From: Gelidibacter gilvus
GTDB lineage: Bacteria; Bacteroidota; Bacteroidia; Flavobacteriales; Flavobacteriaceae
Reading direction: 5' to 3'
NCBI RefSeq assembly: GCF_004115975.1
Contig: NZ_SDDZ01000012.1
Coordinates: 1 to 64,000 of the forward strand
DNA length: 64,000 nucleotides
Positions 1 to 8,707 of the stretch are shown piece by piece. The position numbers and the translations under genes are program-made. How positions within the stretch are numbered: the stretch's first letter is position 1; each line of letters opens with the position of its first letter. The notes beneath the pieces were generated by a model. That model did no database searches and was not told where the DNA came from. It saw only the letters and a list, made by a program, of their open reading frames with translations.

Positions 1-69
1 TGCTTTCATTCCTGATTGCAATAGCTCTACTATTGTAAGCTTTAATTCATTGTTGTATTTTTTTGCCAT
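1..69 (-). CDS. Transposase OrfA, N-terminal fragment (cut by window edge)
   Basis: Twenty-three codons are visible from an ATG at 69, reading MAKKYNNELKLTIVELLQSG and on to the window edge. The pattern of a short basic start followed by an amphipathic helix (FK/LK-hhV-hhxSG) is typical of the HTH_Tnp_1 helix-turn-helix at the start of IS3 OrfA proteins. In that family OrfA binds the inverted repeats and is fused to the DDE domain of OrfB by frameshifting. It is too short for a firm family call. Confidence 0.5.
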   Translation of the reverse strand, partial: MAKKYNNELKLTIVELLQSGMKA

Positions 70-122
70 AATTCAAATATATAATTTATGACCGTAAAAA
101 GTCGTCCCAGCTAAACTAGACA
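1..122 (-). mobile_element. End of an IS3-like insertion sequence (continues left of the window)
   Basis: Read on the minus strand, a terminal sequence beginning TGTCTAGTTTAGCTGGGACG starts at 122 and is followed about 50 bp later by the ATG of a transposase-like reading frame. A TG-initiated end with a short leader before orfA is the usual layout of IS3-family elements. The AAA ATPase gene to the right loses its reading frame exactly at this boundary. The other end, the rest of the transposase and any target-site duplication lie outside the window, so the family assignment is an inference. Confidence 0.6.
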
Positions 123-1160
123 TTCCAATTCTCTGAATTCACCATTGGGAAATTCATTATCAAACAACAGAATTTTAAATAGTTGTACAAAAAACAAACG
201 TTTAAATTGAATCTTCTTATAAGATATAGGAATTTCATAAATATCATAGCCAGTTATTATTGGTTCTGAAACTTTATATGGAAAAATATTATCAACGCTT
301 ACTATTTCATTCTCTAAATCGGAAAGATCTCTTTGATTTTGATATTTTATTTGTTTTTTAGGATCATTTTTTAATTCCTCTTCAGATATATATCTAAAAT
401 TCAATAATTGGTTATTCTCTGTGTTATCGATAGACAAATACATTTCGGTAGGTATTCGCCCTATTAATCTTTTTAATTCATCACTATAATTAATGATGAA
501 ATTTGATTCACGAATTTTTTCATTTTTATAATGAGCTGACAAAGAATCTGTTTTGTTCTCTTTTTTATCGATTCCATAATAATGTTTTAAATTATGATAT
601 AAATCATTGAACGCCAGATAGCTTGTAGATATATTTGAAAGATTACTTCTTACATTAATCATTCGGAAATCAAAAGAAGGATTATAATAGATATATCTAT
701 TTTTTTCCATACTATCAAACCTTAAATTACCTCTGCCCTTATCTAATGGCGCTTTCTCGTAATAATTCTCTTCATAACCTTGATTCTTGAGTTCTTGTAG
801 ATTTTCAATAGTAATAGATTTATGTATAAAAATCCATTTACCAAGTATTATGATGCCTATATTATTTTCACCAAAAAAAGATACCGATGAATTAGTAACG
901 TGAGCCAAATTATAATTAATGAACTCTGCAAGATTTGTTTTTCCTGATCCATTTTTACCAACTATGCCTGTTACACCAAGAATACTATCTCCAAAAAAGC
1001 CTTTAGGAATAATATCATTGGAGTTAAAAATATTTAATTTCCCATCTTTAAATTCAAATTCATCTTTTCCATTATGATTAAAATTGAAACCTATTTTTTT
1101 AAGGTTTTTATAATCTTCAATCCAAATATATTTTAGTTCCATTTTAATTATATGTTTCAT
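111..1160 (-). pseudogene. AAA-family ATPase, 3' end lost to the insertion sequence
   Basis: The protein starts with a Walker A motif (GIVGKNGSGKTN, about residues 66-77) inside an SMC/ABC-like N-terminal lobe, preceded by a strand with YIWIEDYKNLKKIGFNF, as in RecF/OLD-type ATPases of defence loci. No ABC signature, Walker B or C-terminal effector region is present. The last native codons are at about 123, and the final three codons before the stop (CLV) come from the insertion-sequence end. The start could be 1160 or the internal Met at 1142 (MELKYIW), which matches the usual beginning of the family better. The intact protein was probably longer and may have been a phage-defence ATPase. As it stands it is probably inactive. 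Confidence 0.7.
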
Positions 1161-1476
1161 ATAAATCTCTCAAAAAGTATTGACCATTTTCCGCAAATTG
1201 ATTACAAATTTTATTTGAGTATTTTTTTTATATTGGTGTTTCTTGCATATACAAGAATTCTACAAATGTGAGTATCTCCTTTTGCATATTGTAGACTTTT
1301 GGGGAAGCCTACAATTCCATTTTCGGTTTTTTAATAATAAAGAATAAAATCTCTATATAAATAATTCCGCCTTCATTAGAATTTAAAAAATGCGACCACC
1401 TCCTTTTCTAACTCTGGCGTTACTTGTTGTTTTATTCTATATGTTTGTTCTCAGTCATGATAAATTATACTTATTT
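1161..1476. other. Intergenic stretch, no gene seen
   Basis: This AT-rich spacer lies between the truncated ATPase gene and the herA-like gene, both read leftward. An imperfect hairpin at 1289-1314 (TTGTAG.CTT paired with AAG.CTACAA) could end the upstream transcript, but it has no clear T-run on the minus strand. No other coding or RNA feature was recognised. Confidence 0.4.
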
Positions 1477-3375
1477 CTAAAATGGTAAATCATAATCTTC
1501 ATCCTCTTCTTTTGCTATTACATCTCCATGATCAAGAGTCCAAGAATCAGTTAACTTAATAGTCTGGCTATTAGGCTCATATTTAGGGTCCAACTTATTC
1601 ATTTTGACAACAACTGGTAGTTTTGCTGATAAGCCCGCCAGAACACAGGTTCCTGTTGGTAAAATTGGAAGTGATTCAAAAGATACATTATCTAGATATG
1701 AAACAGTTTTTTCGATAGCTTCGATATCTTTATTATTGATCAACCTATGTAAAAAATAATTATGCAATTGGGAAATAATGGTAGTAGAAATATCCGACGG
1801 CCTCTGACTTGCAACGGTTAAGAATGTACCAAATTTTCTACCCTCTTTTATAATTTCCTCAAAAACTTCTAGGCGATAATCTTTCCACGACTCGCTTTCT
1901 CTGCTTGAAGTATAAGACAAAATATTATGAGCTTCATCAATAATAATGTTTAGCGAAGATGATCGTGATTCCCTAAATGCTATTTTCTGTTTCTGGTAGG
2001 TTTTATGTGCTACTAATAAAGGAATAGTTTTTCGTATATCAACTTTGACTTCATTTAAATCAACAACTACTAAATTTTCACCATCAAAAATATCAGATGT
2101 TCCTGAATTAAAATTTATTACCTTAAATAAATCCTTAGTTTTACTCTTTAATTTATTTATTGCTGGAGAAATATGCTCATTTCTTGCTCTATTAACTAAT
2201 AGATCTTCAATGATTTGTACATACAAGAAATCAATCAATAGTTCTAATTTATTATCTAAAAACTCATATTCCTCAATGGCATCATATGAAGATAGACTCT
2301 CAATGTCTTCCAATTCATCAAAACTATATGTACTACCTCTTTTTGGTTTAAAGCATGACTTGTTATCATGCCATTCGATCAAGTTTAATAATTCAACTTT
2401 AAAACCAACACTATGTCTTTCAATAATATTATTAAAGAAATCTAATAACTCGAACGCCCTTTCTTTATTTTTAGATTGTAAAATCGATACAAATTTATTT
2501 TTTAGAATTCCTATAAAATAAGATTGTGGTCTACCCTTACTCAAGGTTAAATTATATAGTTCAATCGCTCGTTTGATAAATGGTTTTTGAGTCTTTTCAG
2601 TAGCCTCTGAAAGAATAGATATCACTTCTAAGTCTATAATCGCAGATTCATTTAATGGTAATTTTTCATCATCAGTTATTTCTTCAATTTTTTTTCTCGT
2701 GGTTAATTTATATACTTTCTTTTTTTCGGTAATAGAGTTTAATCCCGAATACTCCCCATTAAAATCTATCAGCAAAAATTTGGCGTTTCTTTTAAATCCA
2801 GAGTTTTCTCCAAACTCCTTAAAAAGTGAATTATATAAACTAGCTAAAGAATAAGATTTTCCACTTCCAGTATTCCCAAAAATCCCTATATGACTGGCAA
2901 ATAAACTATTTACTCCAATTTCAATATCTTTCGACGTTTCTGATGATAAAACACCGATTTTTATAGGCGTATCTCCTTCTTTTATAAAATTATGAACTGT
3001 ATCATACTCCTCTTTAGTTAATATGTAGCATTTGTTGTCAATTAAGGGCAATTCTTTTATACCTTGATTAAACTCCTTCCCTTCTAAAAACCCAAGAGTT
3101 TTAATTTGTAATACACGTTTAATTTTTTCCTTCTCTTGTTTATATTCTTTCTTTAAATTAACTGATTTATCTTCTGTAATAAACTCAGACTCAATTATAC
3201 CAATAATACGTTCAAACCCTTTATTAATCTTAATATAACTACCTACAGAAACGTTTCTTATTAATTCTCCATTATACAATAGATGGGGAAGATTTTTAGA
3301 TTTATCTACAACAACTTCCACCGTTCTACCTTTTACACTGATTATAACACCAACTCTTAGGACAGCTTCTTGCAT
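1477..3375 (-). CDS. HerA-like DUF87 ATPase of a SIR2-HerA defence pair
   Basis: This 632-residue hexameric-type ATPase of the HerA/FtsK superfamily has an N-terminal beta-barrel (HAS-barrel-like, residues 1-65), a Walker A at 167-174 (GNTGSGKS) and a Walker B with acidic DE at about 480-481 (IIIDEAHNIL). A SQRPSD motif follows, as in HerA sensor regions. It begins 5 bp after the stop of the SIR2 gene, so the two are almost surely co-translated. In known SIR2-HerA (Nezha-type) systems HerA forms a complex with the SIR2 NADase, adds ATPase or DNA-processing activity and controls abortive NAD+ depletion on phage infection. Length and motifs look intact. Confidence 0.88.
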   Translation of the reverse strand: MQEAVLRVGVIISVKGRTVEVVVDKSKNLPHLLYNGELIRNVSVGSYIKINKGFERIIGIIESEFITEDKSVNLKKEYKQEKEKIKRVLQIKTLGFLEGKEFNQGIKELPLIDNKCYILTKEEYDTVHNFIKEGDTPIKIGVLSSETSKDIEIGVNSLFASHIGIFGNTGSGKSYSLASLYNSLFKEFGENSGFKRNAKFLLIDFNGEYSGLNSITEKKKVYKLTTRKKIEEITDDEKLPLNESAIIDLEVISILSEATEKTQKPFIKRAIELYNLTLSKGRPQSYFIGILKNKFVSILQSKNKERAFELLDFFNNIIERHSVGFKVELLNLIEWHDNKSCFKPKRGSTYSFDELEDIESLSSYDAIEEYEFLDNKLELLIDFLYVQIIEDLLVNRARNEHISPAINKLKSKTKDLFKVINFNSGTSDIFDGENLVVVDLNEVKVDIRKTIPLLVAHKTYQKQKIAFRESRSSSLNIIIDEAHNILSYTSSRESESWKDYRLEVFEEIIKEGRKFGTFLTVASQRPSDISTTIISQLHNYFLHRLINNKDIEAIEKTVSYLDNVSFESLPILPTGTCVLAGLSAKLPVVVKMNKLDPKYEPNSQTIKLTDSWTLDHGDVIAKEEDEDYDLPF

Positions 3376-3380
3376 AACAA

Positions 3381-4562
3381 TTATTTGTTTGATGGAATTG
3401 ATGAAAGAATATTTGAAAAATAAGCATTCAATTTTTCTATTGTGAAGTAACCTTCTTCAGGATGTAAGTACTTTACATTGTTAAAGCCTTTAAACTTTTT
3501 TCCAAACTCTTCTTTTTGCGCAGAAGAACATAGGATATAAATTATTAATGTTGGATTTGAACTCGCTACTCGTTGTGTGATTTTCTGAATATGCTCATCT
3601 GCAAAAGAGAAGCCTAGAACGAAAAGAACCGAATTTTCCCTTTCTAAATGGTTGGCATATATTCGAAGCATTTCATAGTAATGCAGGTTTCTAGTTGTAT
3701 CCTCAAACTTTTGCTTTGTAGGATTAATCATTACTATTTGATCATATAATTCTAAAAACCTTTTAATCGTTTCTTTTTTAGATTTATGAGATTCTAAAAA
3801 TGAAAAATCATTCTTATTTATACTATTAGACAGAGTTTTATAGTTTATAAAGTCAGCTATGTTTGTCTGAGTTAACTCATATAGTTCTGTAAGTTTTTTA
3901 ATGAAATAATCAGCAGTGATATTATATTCACTATCAGACTTTATTGTTGATTTTATCCAATTTAAACTACCGTGAATCTTGAATAAATTTATTAATGGTA
4001 CTTCAGATTTATATTCATAATGCGTACTCAGCTTATGAGTTGTATTATGAAAGTTAACCGTATCAAAAACTAATTGTTTTCTTCCTCCAAAACCATCATT
4101 GAAACTGCACTTATTGAACTCTAAAGACTCTTCCAAAAACACATCTACGTTGGTTGTAAATATATTTACCTGTTTACTTAATAGCTGAATATCTCGCTTA
4201 TTGAGTAATTCGTTAATATTGAAAACAAAATCATTATACGATTTCTTCACATTTTTAAATTCATCAGCCTTCCCATCTTCTGCTTCTGCGCAACTCTTAA
4301 TATAATTACAATTATCTTCATCGTTAAAAAACAAATTACCGAATAGACATTTATTTAAGTACTCAAGAAAAACACTCGCTTTTAATAAGTCTCTGTTTTC
4401 AATTATCTTACCTTCATTAGATTCGTTTATAATAGTTATATTTATCTCTAAATCATTCAAGGTATCTAAAAACGGACGCGATGCTCCTGAGCCAATTAAA
4501 AAATTAAAATGCGAACTTTCAATAACTTTTTTAAACTCAGTTTCGATTTTATCTATATTCAT
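3381..4562 (-). CDS. SIR2-family NADase of a SIR2-HerA defence pair
   Basis: This 393-residue protein has the SIR2-like Rossmann signatures: GSGAS at residues 24-28, FTTNVD with N138, and IHGSLNW with the catalytic His at 197. A C-terminal GFSFADEHI block resembles the GxSxxDxH motif of SIR2 domains in defence proteins. Family knowledge says such proteins hydrolyse NAD+ during infection and act by suicide. It sits 108 bp downstream of hsdS on the same strand and directly before the HerA gene, so it may be read through from the restriction operon. All catalytic residues I can check are present. Confidence 0.88.
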   Translation of the reverse strand: MNIDKIETEFKKVIESSHFNFLIGSGASRPFLDTLNDLEINITIINESNEGKIIENRDLLKASVFLEYLNKCLFGNLFFNDEDNCNYIKSCAEAEDGKADEFKNVKKSYNDFVFNINELLNKRDIQLLSKQVNIFTTNVDVFLEESLEFNKCSFNDGFGGRKQLVFDTVNFHNTTHKLSTHYEYKSEVPLINLFKIHGSLNWIKSTIKSDSEYNITADYFIKKLTELYELTQTNIADFINYKTLSNSINKNDFSFLESHKSKKETIKRFLELYDQIVMINPTKQKFEDTTRNLHYYEMLRIYANHLERENSVLFVLGFSFADEHIQKITQRVASSNPTLIIYILCSSAQKEEFGKKFKGFNNVKYLHPEEGYFTIEKLNAYFSNILSSIPSNK

Positions 4563-4670
4563 ATATTCAAGTTATTGGGTAATTTATTGATATAGACGCT
4601 TATGATGCAAATCGTCTATATCTAAATCATTTATATTTACCAGTTCTAATTAATTTCAATTTTATTCACT

Positions 4671-5876
4671 TTACAACTCTCCCTTAAAAGCCTTATCCAA
4701 CAAACTGCTCTTTAAAGATCTTAAATGGGTCAGCTTTTGGGTTTCGGTTTTGGTTAATTCATCACATAATCGAAATGATTCTTTGATTTTATCAATTAAA
4801 CGTTGTTGGATTTCTAAAGATACAATAGGTACTTCAATAGATTCTATCATTGACTTTGTAATGGCTTCTCTGGTGGCATTTCCAGCTGAATCATATAAAA
4901 GTTTAGACTTCATTTTAGGACTAATTAAGAAATAAAGTATAAACTCAGGAAAAATATTTTCATCCGTTCTTATAATACTAACGTGCTGATTAACTCTTGC
5001 AGGTAAATAGCTTGAATCTACAATGCAACATCTTGCTACTGACGCTCCGGTAATGTTTAATAACACATCATTTTCTTGAATTTCTACATTTTTCAATTTG
5101 TCTGCTTGTTCATCATCAATAAAAGCTAAATTTTTATCCTTGAAAAAACAATCGTGAACATTCATACTTCGTATTAAACTAATGCCACTTTGTTTATAAG
5201 AACTTTGACCTCCTCTTGGGGTAGAGCCACTACCAATTTTGGTAGTTAAGTTTTTTAATTTTTCCTTTTTTGAAGAAACCTTTTCCAACTTCCCAAACTC
5301 CTCATCCAACACACTTCCCATCAAAGCCTGGGTATGCGCTAGGTTTTCTTCCAACAAACCAATCGCCTTGTCTATATCAGCAAACAAAGCATCTAATTTT
5401 GTGACAATGCGTTTTTGCTCAGGTAAAGGGGGAAGGGGGAATTTAATCTTCCCTAATTTTTTGCCATTTACATTAGGTTGTGCCGCTCCGACTTCATGGG
5501 CTCTAATTTGTTTCCAATATGATTCTGATTGAAAATATAAATATAAATATTTCGGAAATACAATCTCTTGTGGCTGAACCCTAATCAAATAGGAAGCGAA
5601 TATAGAAGGTTCATAATCTTCGATTAAAAATGATTTTCCGACAGTTGCTCCTGTTCGAGCAAAAAGAATATCATTTATTTCTAATTTGTACTTTTCTATA
5701 TCCTTTTCCGAAGACACATCACTCATTGGTACAGTACTCCAATCAACACTTTGATTTTGAATATCTGTAATTCTTAAGTATTTATAATGACCTTTTTTAA
5801 TAGTTTTCCCAGTATAACCATATTGAATCTTTTTGGCAATATCTTCAACTGTTACTTTCTTCCACCTACCCATCAA
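4671..5876 (-). CDS. hsdS: Type I restriction-modification specificity subunit S
   Basis: HsdS chooses the bipartite DNA target for the type I methylase and nuclease. The 401 residues show two target-recognition halves, each followed by a helical spacer. The first has PLPPLPEQKRIVTKLDALF near residues 150-170, and the second starts with SGSTPRGG and ends with LRSLKSSLLDKAFKGEL. Its start overlaps the end of hsdM by 11 bp, typical of coupled translation. The two recognition domains differ, so the target should be asymmetric. A start at Met2 (5873) is equally possible. Confidence 0.93.
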   Translation of the reverse strand: MMGRWKKVTVEDIAKKIQYGYTGKTIKKGHYKYLRITDIQNQSVDWSTVPMSDVSSEKDIEKYKLEINDILFARTGATVGKSFLIEDYEPSIFASYLIRVQPQEIVFPKYLYLYFQSESYWKQIRAHEVGAAQPNVNGKKLGKIKFPLPPLPEQKRIVTKLDALFADIDKAIGLLEENLAHTQALMGSVLDEEFGKLEKVSSKKEKLKNLTTKIGSGSTPRGGQSSYKQSGISLIRSMNVHDCFFKDKNLAFIDDEQADKLKNVEIQENDVLLNITGASVARCCIVDSSYLPARVNQHVSIIRTDENIFPEFILYFLISPKMKSKLLYDSAGNATREAITKSMIESIEVPIVSLEIQQRLIDKIKESFRLCDELTKTETQKLTHLRSLKSSLLDKAFKGEL

Positions 5877-7413
5877 TCAAGCTTTCAATTTGGTTCATTA
5901 AATTCGATATCTCCATGTCATTTTTCTTAATCGCCGTCAACAATTCCTTCGGACTTAAATGAACCACATTCACTACTTTATGTGGGTTTTTGGCGCTTAG
6001 GTCGTAGTCTTTTATGTCGGCAATGTTTACGGTCCAGTTATTGCACATTTTGTCTTCTGTTTTGACAGATTGCTTCGTCGTTCCTCCTCGCAATGACGTT
6101 TCTATTTTAGCATTGGTATGATTGCGTTCTTTTGGGTGGTGAAATAAATGCACAAATTCTTTAAAATGTTCATACAATATCGGTTTGTTTTTGGTCAGTT
6201 TATAGGGTGGTGTGACATCGTAATACCAAATATCATTGGTGGCACCTTTTCTGTCAAAATACAGAATATTGGTTTTCACGGCACTGTACGGCAAGAAAAC
6301 ACCAGCTGGTAAACTTACAATCGTGTGTACATTATAGCTTTCCAATAAGGTTTGTTTCACTTTGGTAAAGGCATTGTTGGTTTGAAACAAAACTCCTTCA
6401 GGAACAATAATTGACGCGCGTCCTTCCAACTTCAACATTTTCATAAAATGCTGTAAAAACAAAATCTCTGTCGCATTGCTTTCTACAGGAAAATTTTGTT
6501 GAATTTGCTTCTTTTCCTTTCCCCCAAACGGTGGATTTGCCAAGATCACATTATGTCGGTCTTTCTCTTGAAAATCACGAATGTTCTGGGTCAAGGTATT
6601 TCCTTTGAATACGTTTGGACTTTCTATACCATGAAGTATCATATTCATCATCCCCATGACATAGCCCAAGGATGTTTTTTCTTGACCAAAGAAAGTTTTG
6701 TTCTGAATAGTATCCCAATCGGAAGCGGACAATTTCTGTTTCTTTCCATCTTGGGTTAAATAGTCAAAGGCTTCCACCAAGAATCCACCCGAACCTACGG
6801 CTCCATCATAAATGGTATCGCCTACTTTGATGTCGGTGGTTTCCACCATGGCTTTGATAATTGCTCGTGGCGTATAAAACTCCCCCGAGTTTCCACCATC
6901 ACTTCCCATGCCTTTTAGTAGGTCTTCATAGACTTTCGACAATTCAAATAACTCATCACTACTCTGGAAATCTAAAGCATCAATGATATCTAAAACCTCA
7001 CGTAATGTGTGACCACTCGCGATGCGATTATCCAAATATTCAAAAATAGCACCAATCTTATAGGTTAAGGATTTCGGGTCGTTGGTGGTGGTTTTAAATG
7101 CTTTCAAATACGGAAACAAGGTATCGTTGACAAAGTCTATCAAATCATCACCCGTCAACGCTTGTTTGACATCCAGTTTTCCCTCTTCATCTTTAGGACA
7201 CGCCCAATGTGGCCAACGTAAATCTTCACGCAAAACGTAATTATAGGTTTTACTTTCTAAATAAGCTTCATCTGCTTTGTTGTTTTCGTAATCGTTTAGA
7301 AATTTAAGGAATAGAATCCAAGAAATCTGCTCGGTATAGTGCATCGCTCCCGAAATCCCGTCATCACGACGCAGGATATCGGTAATTCTATTGATGTTGT
7401 TTTGTATGCTCAT
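5866..7413 (-). CDS. hsdM: Type I restriction-modification N6-adenine methyltransferase
   Basis: HsdM transfers a methyl group from SAM to adenine. Visible motifs are the HsdM N-terminal helical domain (SGAMHYTEQISWILFLKF), GEFYTPR at 177-183, SAM motif I DGAVGSGGF at 203-211 and the catalytic NPPF at 293-296. The start overlaps the upstream nucleotidyltransferase gene in an ATGA, so translation is coupled. At about residues 437-449 an extra in-frame segment SLRGGTTKQS interrupts the C-terminal region. It is encoded by a dispersed-repeat sequence (6067-6099). The reading frame stays open, so the protein is probably functional. Confidence 0.93.
   Translation of the reverse strand: MSIQNNINRITDILRRDDGISGAMHYTEQISWILFLKFLNDYENNKADEAYLESKTYNYVLREDLRWPHWACPKDEEGKLDVKQALTGDDLIDFVNDTLFPYLKAFKTTTNDPKSLTYKIGAIFEYLDNRIASGHTLREVLDIIDALDFQSSDELFELSKVYEDLLKGMGSDGGNSGEFYTPRAIIKAMVETTDIKVGDTIYDGAVGSGGFLVEAFDYLTQDGKKQKLSASDWDTIQNKTFFGQEKTSLGYVMGMMNMILHGIESPNVFKGNTLTQNIRDFQEKDRHNVILANPPFGGKEKKQIQQNFPVESNATEILFLQHFMKMLKLEGRASIIVPEGVLFQTNNAFTKVKQTLLESYNVHTIVSLPAGVFLPYSAVKTNILYFDRKGATNDIWYYDVTPPYKLTKNKPILYEHFKEFVHLFHHPKERNHTNAKIETSLRGGTTKQSVKTEDKMCNNWTVNIADIKDYDLSAKNPHKVVNVVHLSPKELLTAIKKNDMEISNLMNQIESLIDG
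6067..6099 (-). repeat. Dispersed ATTGC...GCAAT repeat inserted in frame in hsdM
   Basis: The segment reads, on the minus strand, CGTCATTGCGAGGAGGAACG followed by ACGAAGCAATCT, with short inverted ends ATTGC and GCAAT. Repeats of this type are normally intergenic in bacterial genomes. Here it is translated as SLRGGTTKQS and adds a small insert in the C-terminal part of HsdM without breaking the frame. Confidence 0.6.
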
Positions 7414-8099
7414 AACTGCGTAATGCTTTGTAAGGTTGCTTTTATAATTGCAGCGCGTTCATGCGCTGTCATTTGATTAATATGACATTCTATTATTTCT
7501 TGGCTATTAGGATGCTCAAGAATAAAGATGCTCATTAATTTTAATACATTTTTCACTTCGGAACTCGCCACATTAACTTCATCTAATAATTCTAAATTAG
7601 TGTCCAATACATAAATGATATCTTCAAAATCGTGACTCCATCTTGGATCAGTACCTCTGTTTTTAAATGCTTCCCATTTTGTGGCAAGGAAAAGTGATAC
7701 AGGAAGCACAGAAATTTCCACATCATCAATACGCGTTTGGAAAGCTTTTGCAAAACCAGGCTTCAACCAAGGATTGGTAGGTCCAAGTGGCGTTGCTTCA
7801 AACGGAATAAAATCAATAAGAATCCCCTGGTAGATATAGCGGTATAAATGTGTTCCTTCGGGATCAGGATAAATACTTTTTTGCTGTAGCCGCTCTCTTA
7901 ATGCTTCCATTTGTCCAAGACTCGATACTTGCACACATACATCAACATCCGTGGTTACTCTCGGTGGCTCTGCAGCTGCATCAGTAGCATAAATACTTAT
8001 GATGGCACCGCCAATATACACGACTTCTGCGTTAAGATCACCCAAAGCATGCGCCACTTCGGCAACAATTTTTAAATTTATAAGCGTATTATTCCGCAT
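7410..8099 (-). CDS. Nucleotidyltransferase-fold protein (AbiEii-like)
   Basis: This 229-residue protein has a nucleotidyltransferase signature: GG(A) at 30-32 after a hydrophobic strand, then TTDVDVCV with acidic residues D51 and D53. Downstream blocks DFIPFE and ATKWEAFKNRG, followed by WSHDFEDIIYVLD, resemble AbiEii/MenT-like proteins. Toxins of that fold transfer nucleotides to tRNA or other targets. The gene overlaps its HTH partner by 11 bp upstream and hsdM by 4 bp downstream, so it belongs to the methylase operon. It could be a toxin-antitoxin partner or a regulator of the restriction system. The substrate cannot be inferred. Confidence 0.65.
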   Translation of the reverse strand: MRNNTLINLKIVAEVAHALGDLNAEVVYIGGAIISIYATDAAAEPPRVTTDVDVCVQVSSLGQMEALRERLQQKSIYPDPEGTHLYRYIYQGILIDFIPFEATPLGPTNPWLKPGFAKAFQTRIDDVEISVLPVSLFLATKWEAFKNRGTDPRWSHDFEDIIYVLDTNLELLDEVNVASSEVKNVLKLMSIFILEHPNSQEIIECHINQMTAHERAAIIKATLQSITQL

Positions 8100-8613
8100 A
8101 TTGAAGGCGTTCTTTTAATAGGGATATTGCTAAATGCTGTTCACGTACTTTACCAACTCTAATGGCGTCAACAAGCGCTAATACTTCATGTAATTTTTTA
8201 TCGTTCAAAACAGCTTTCGGAATTGTTCTATAAAGTGGCTGTATCGCCTGACCACGCATATTACCTCTTGCATAAGGCCATACGTAATTTTGGTCGCTTA
8301 TGATTTCCTGATCTAATGGTGGCGCAGAATGTGCAGTTGCAACTCCTCTTACAATAGCACCGGGTTGCTGTGGAAAAACATATTTGATACCGTATTGTAT
8401 AAATTCCAACAGACTTAGTACGTTCACTTTTTTACGGTTGGCATCTATTAATCCAGAGTATTTTGAGCGTGATAAACATTCTGATATTTCAGATTGACTG
8501 ATACCCAAGGCTTCAGACAGGTCATGTTGAAACCAATCTTGCTCTCCCAACGTACAAATTTTTAAAAGGATCAAGATGTCCTGAGGCTTTATTGTGTTAT
8601 TATTTTTCATCAT
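8089..8613 (-). CDS. Winged-helix DNA-binding protein paired with the nucleotidyltransferase
   Basis: The N-terminal half carries a helix-turn-helix (QDILILLKICTLGEQDWFQH, then LSEALGISQSEISECLSRSK with a SGLID wing), like MarR/XRE-type regulators. The C-terminal part has no known domain. The frame can be extended to a TTG at 8634, but that codon lies inside a palindrome. I prefer the ATG at 8613 (or 8610), giving about 174 residues. Two related palindromes lie directly upstream, suggesting autoregulation. The gene starts a unit that runs on through the nucleotidyltransferase, hsdM and hsdS. It may be the antitoxin and repressor that controls methylase supply. Confidence 0.7.
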   Translation of the reverse strand: MMKNNNTIKPQDILILLKICTLGEQDWFQHDLSEALGISQSEISECLSRSKYSGLIDANRKKVNVLSLLEFIQYGIKYVFPQQPGAIVRGVATAHSAPPLDQEIISDQNYVWPYARGNMRGQAIQPLYRTIPKAVLNDKKLHEVLALVDAIRVGKVREQHLAISLLKERLQYAE

Positions 8614-8637
8614 ATTGCGTATTCCGATATGCAATAT
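8612..8637. promoter_or_regulatory. Operator-like imperfect palindrome (site 1)
   Basis: Arms ATATTGC and GCAATAT flank GTATTCCGATAT, and 10 of 13 base pairs are symmetric. The inner half-site CGATATGC is shared with site 2 at 8678-8699. It abuts the ATG of the HTH gene, where a bound repressor would block transcription or translation. Confidence 0.6.
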
Positions 8638-8677
8638 TAATCATATTTTCAATATAAATAAGAATTTGCCGCTATAT

Positions 8678-8699
8678 ATCGCATATCGCGATATGCGAT
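8678..8699. promoter_or_regulatory. Operator-like perfect 22-bp palindrome (site 2)
   Basis: The core GCATATCGCGATATGC is perfectly symmetric and the symmetry extends three more pairs on each side. It lies between the hsdR stop and the HTH gene, 64 bp (centre to centre) from site 1, and shares its half-site. It is the likely binding site of the HTH protein and suggests a separate promoter for the HTH-nucleotidyltransferase-hsdM-hsdS unit. Confidence 0.7.
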
Positions 8700-8707
8700 T
8701 AGTCGTG

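Noticed and set aside
2045-2521. Plus-strand open frame of 158 codons
   Set aside because: It is the complement of the herA-like gene, whose motifs are clear; no features of its own.
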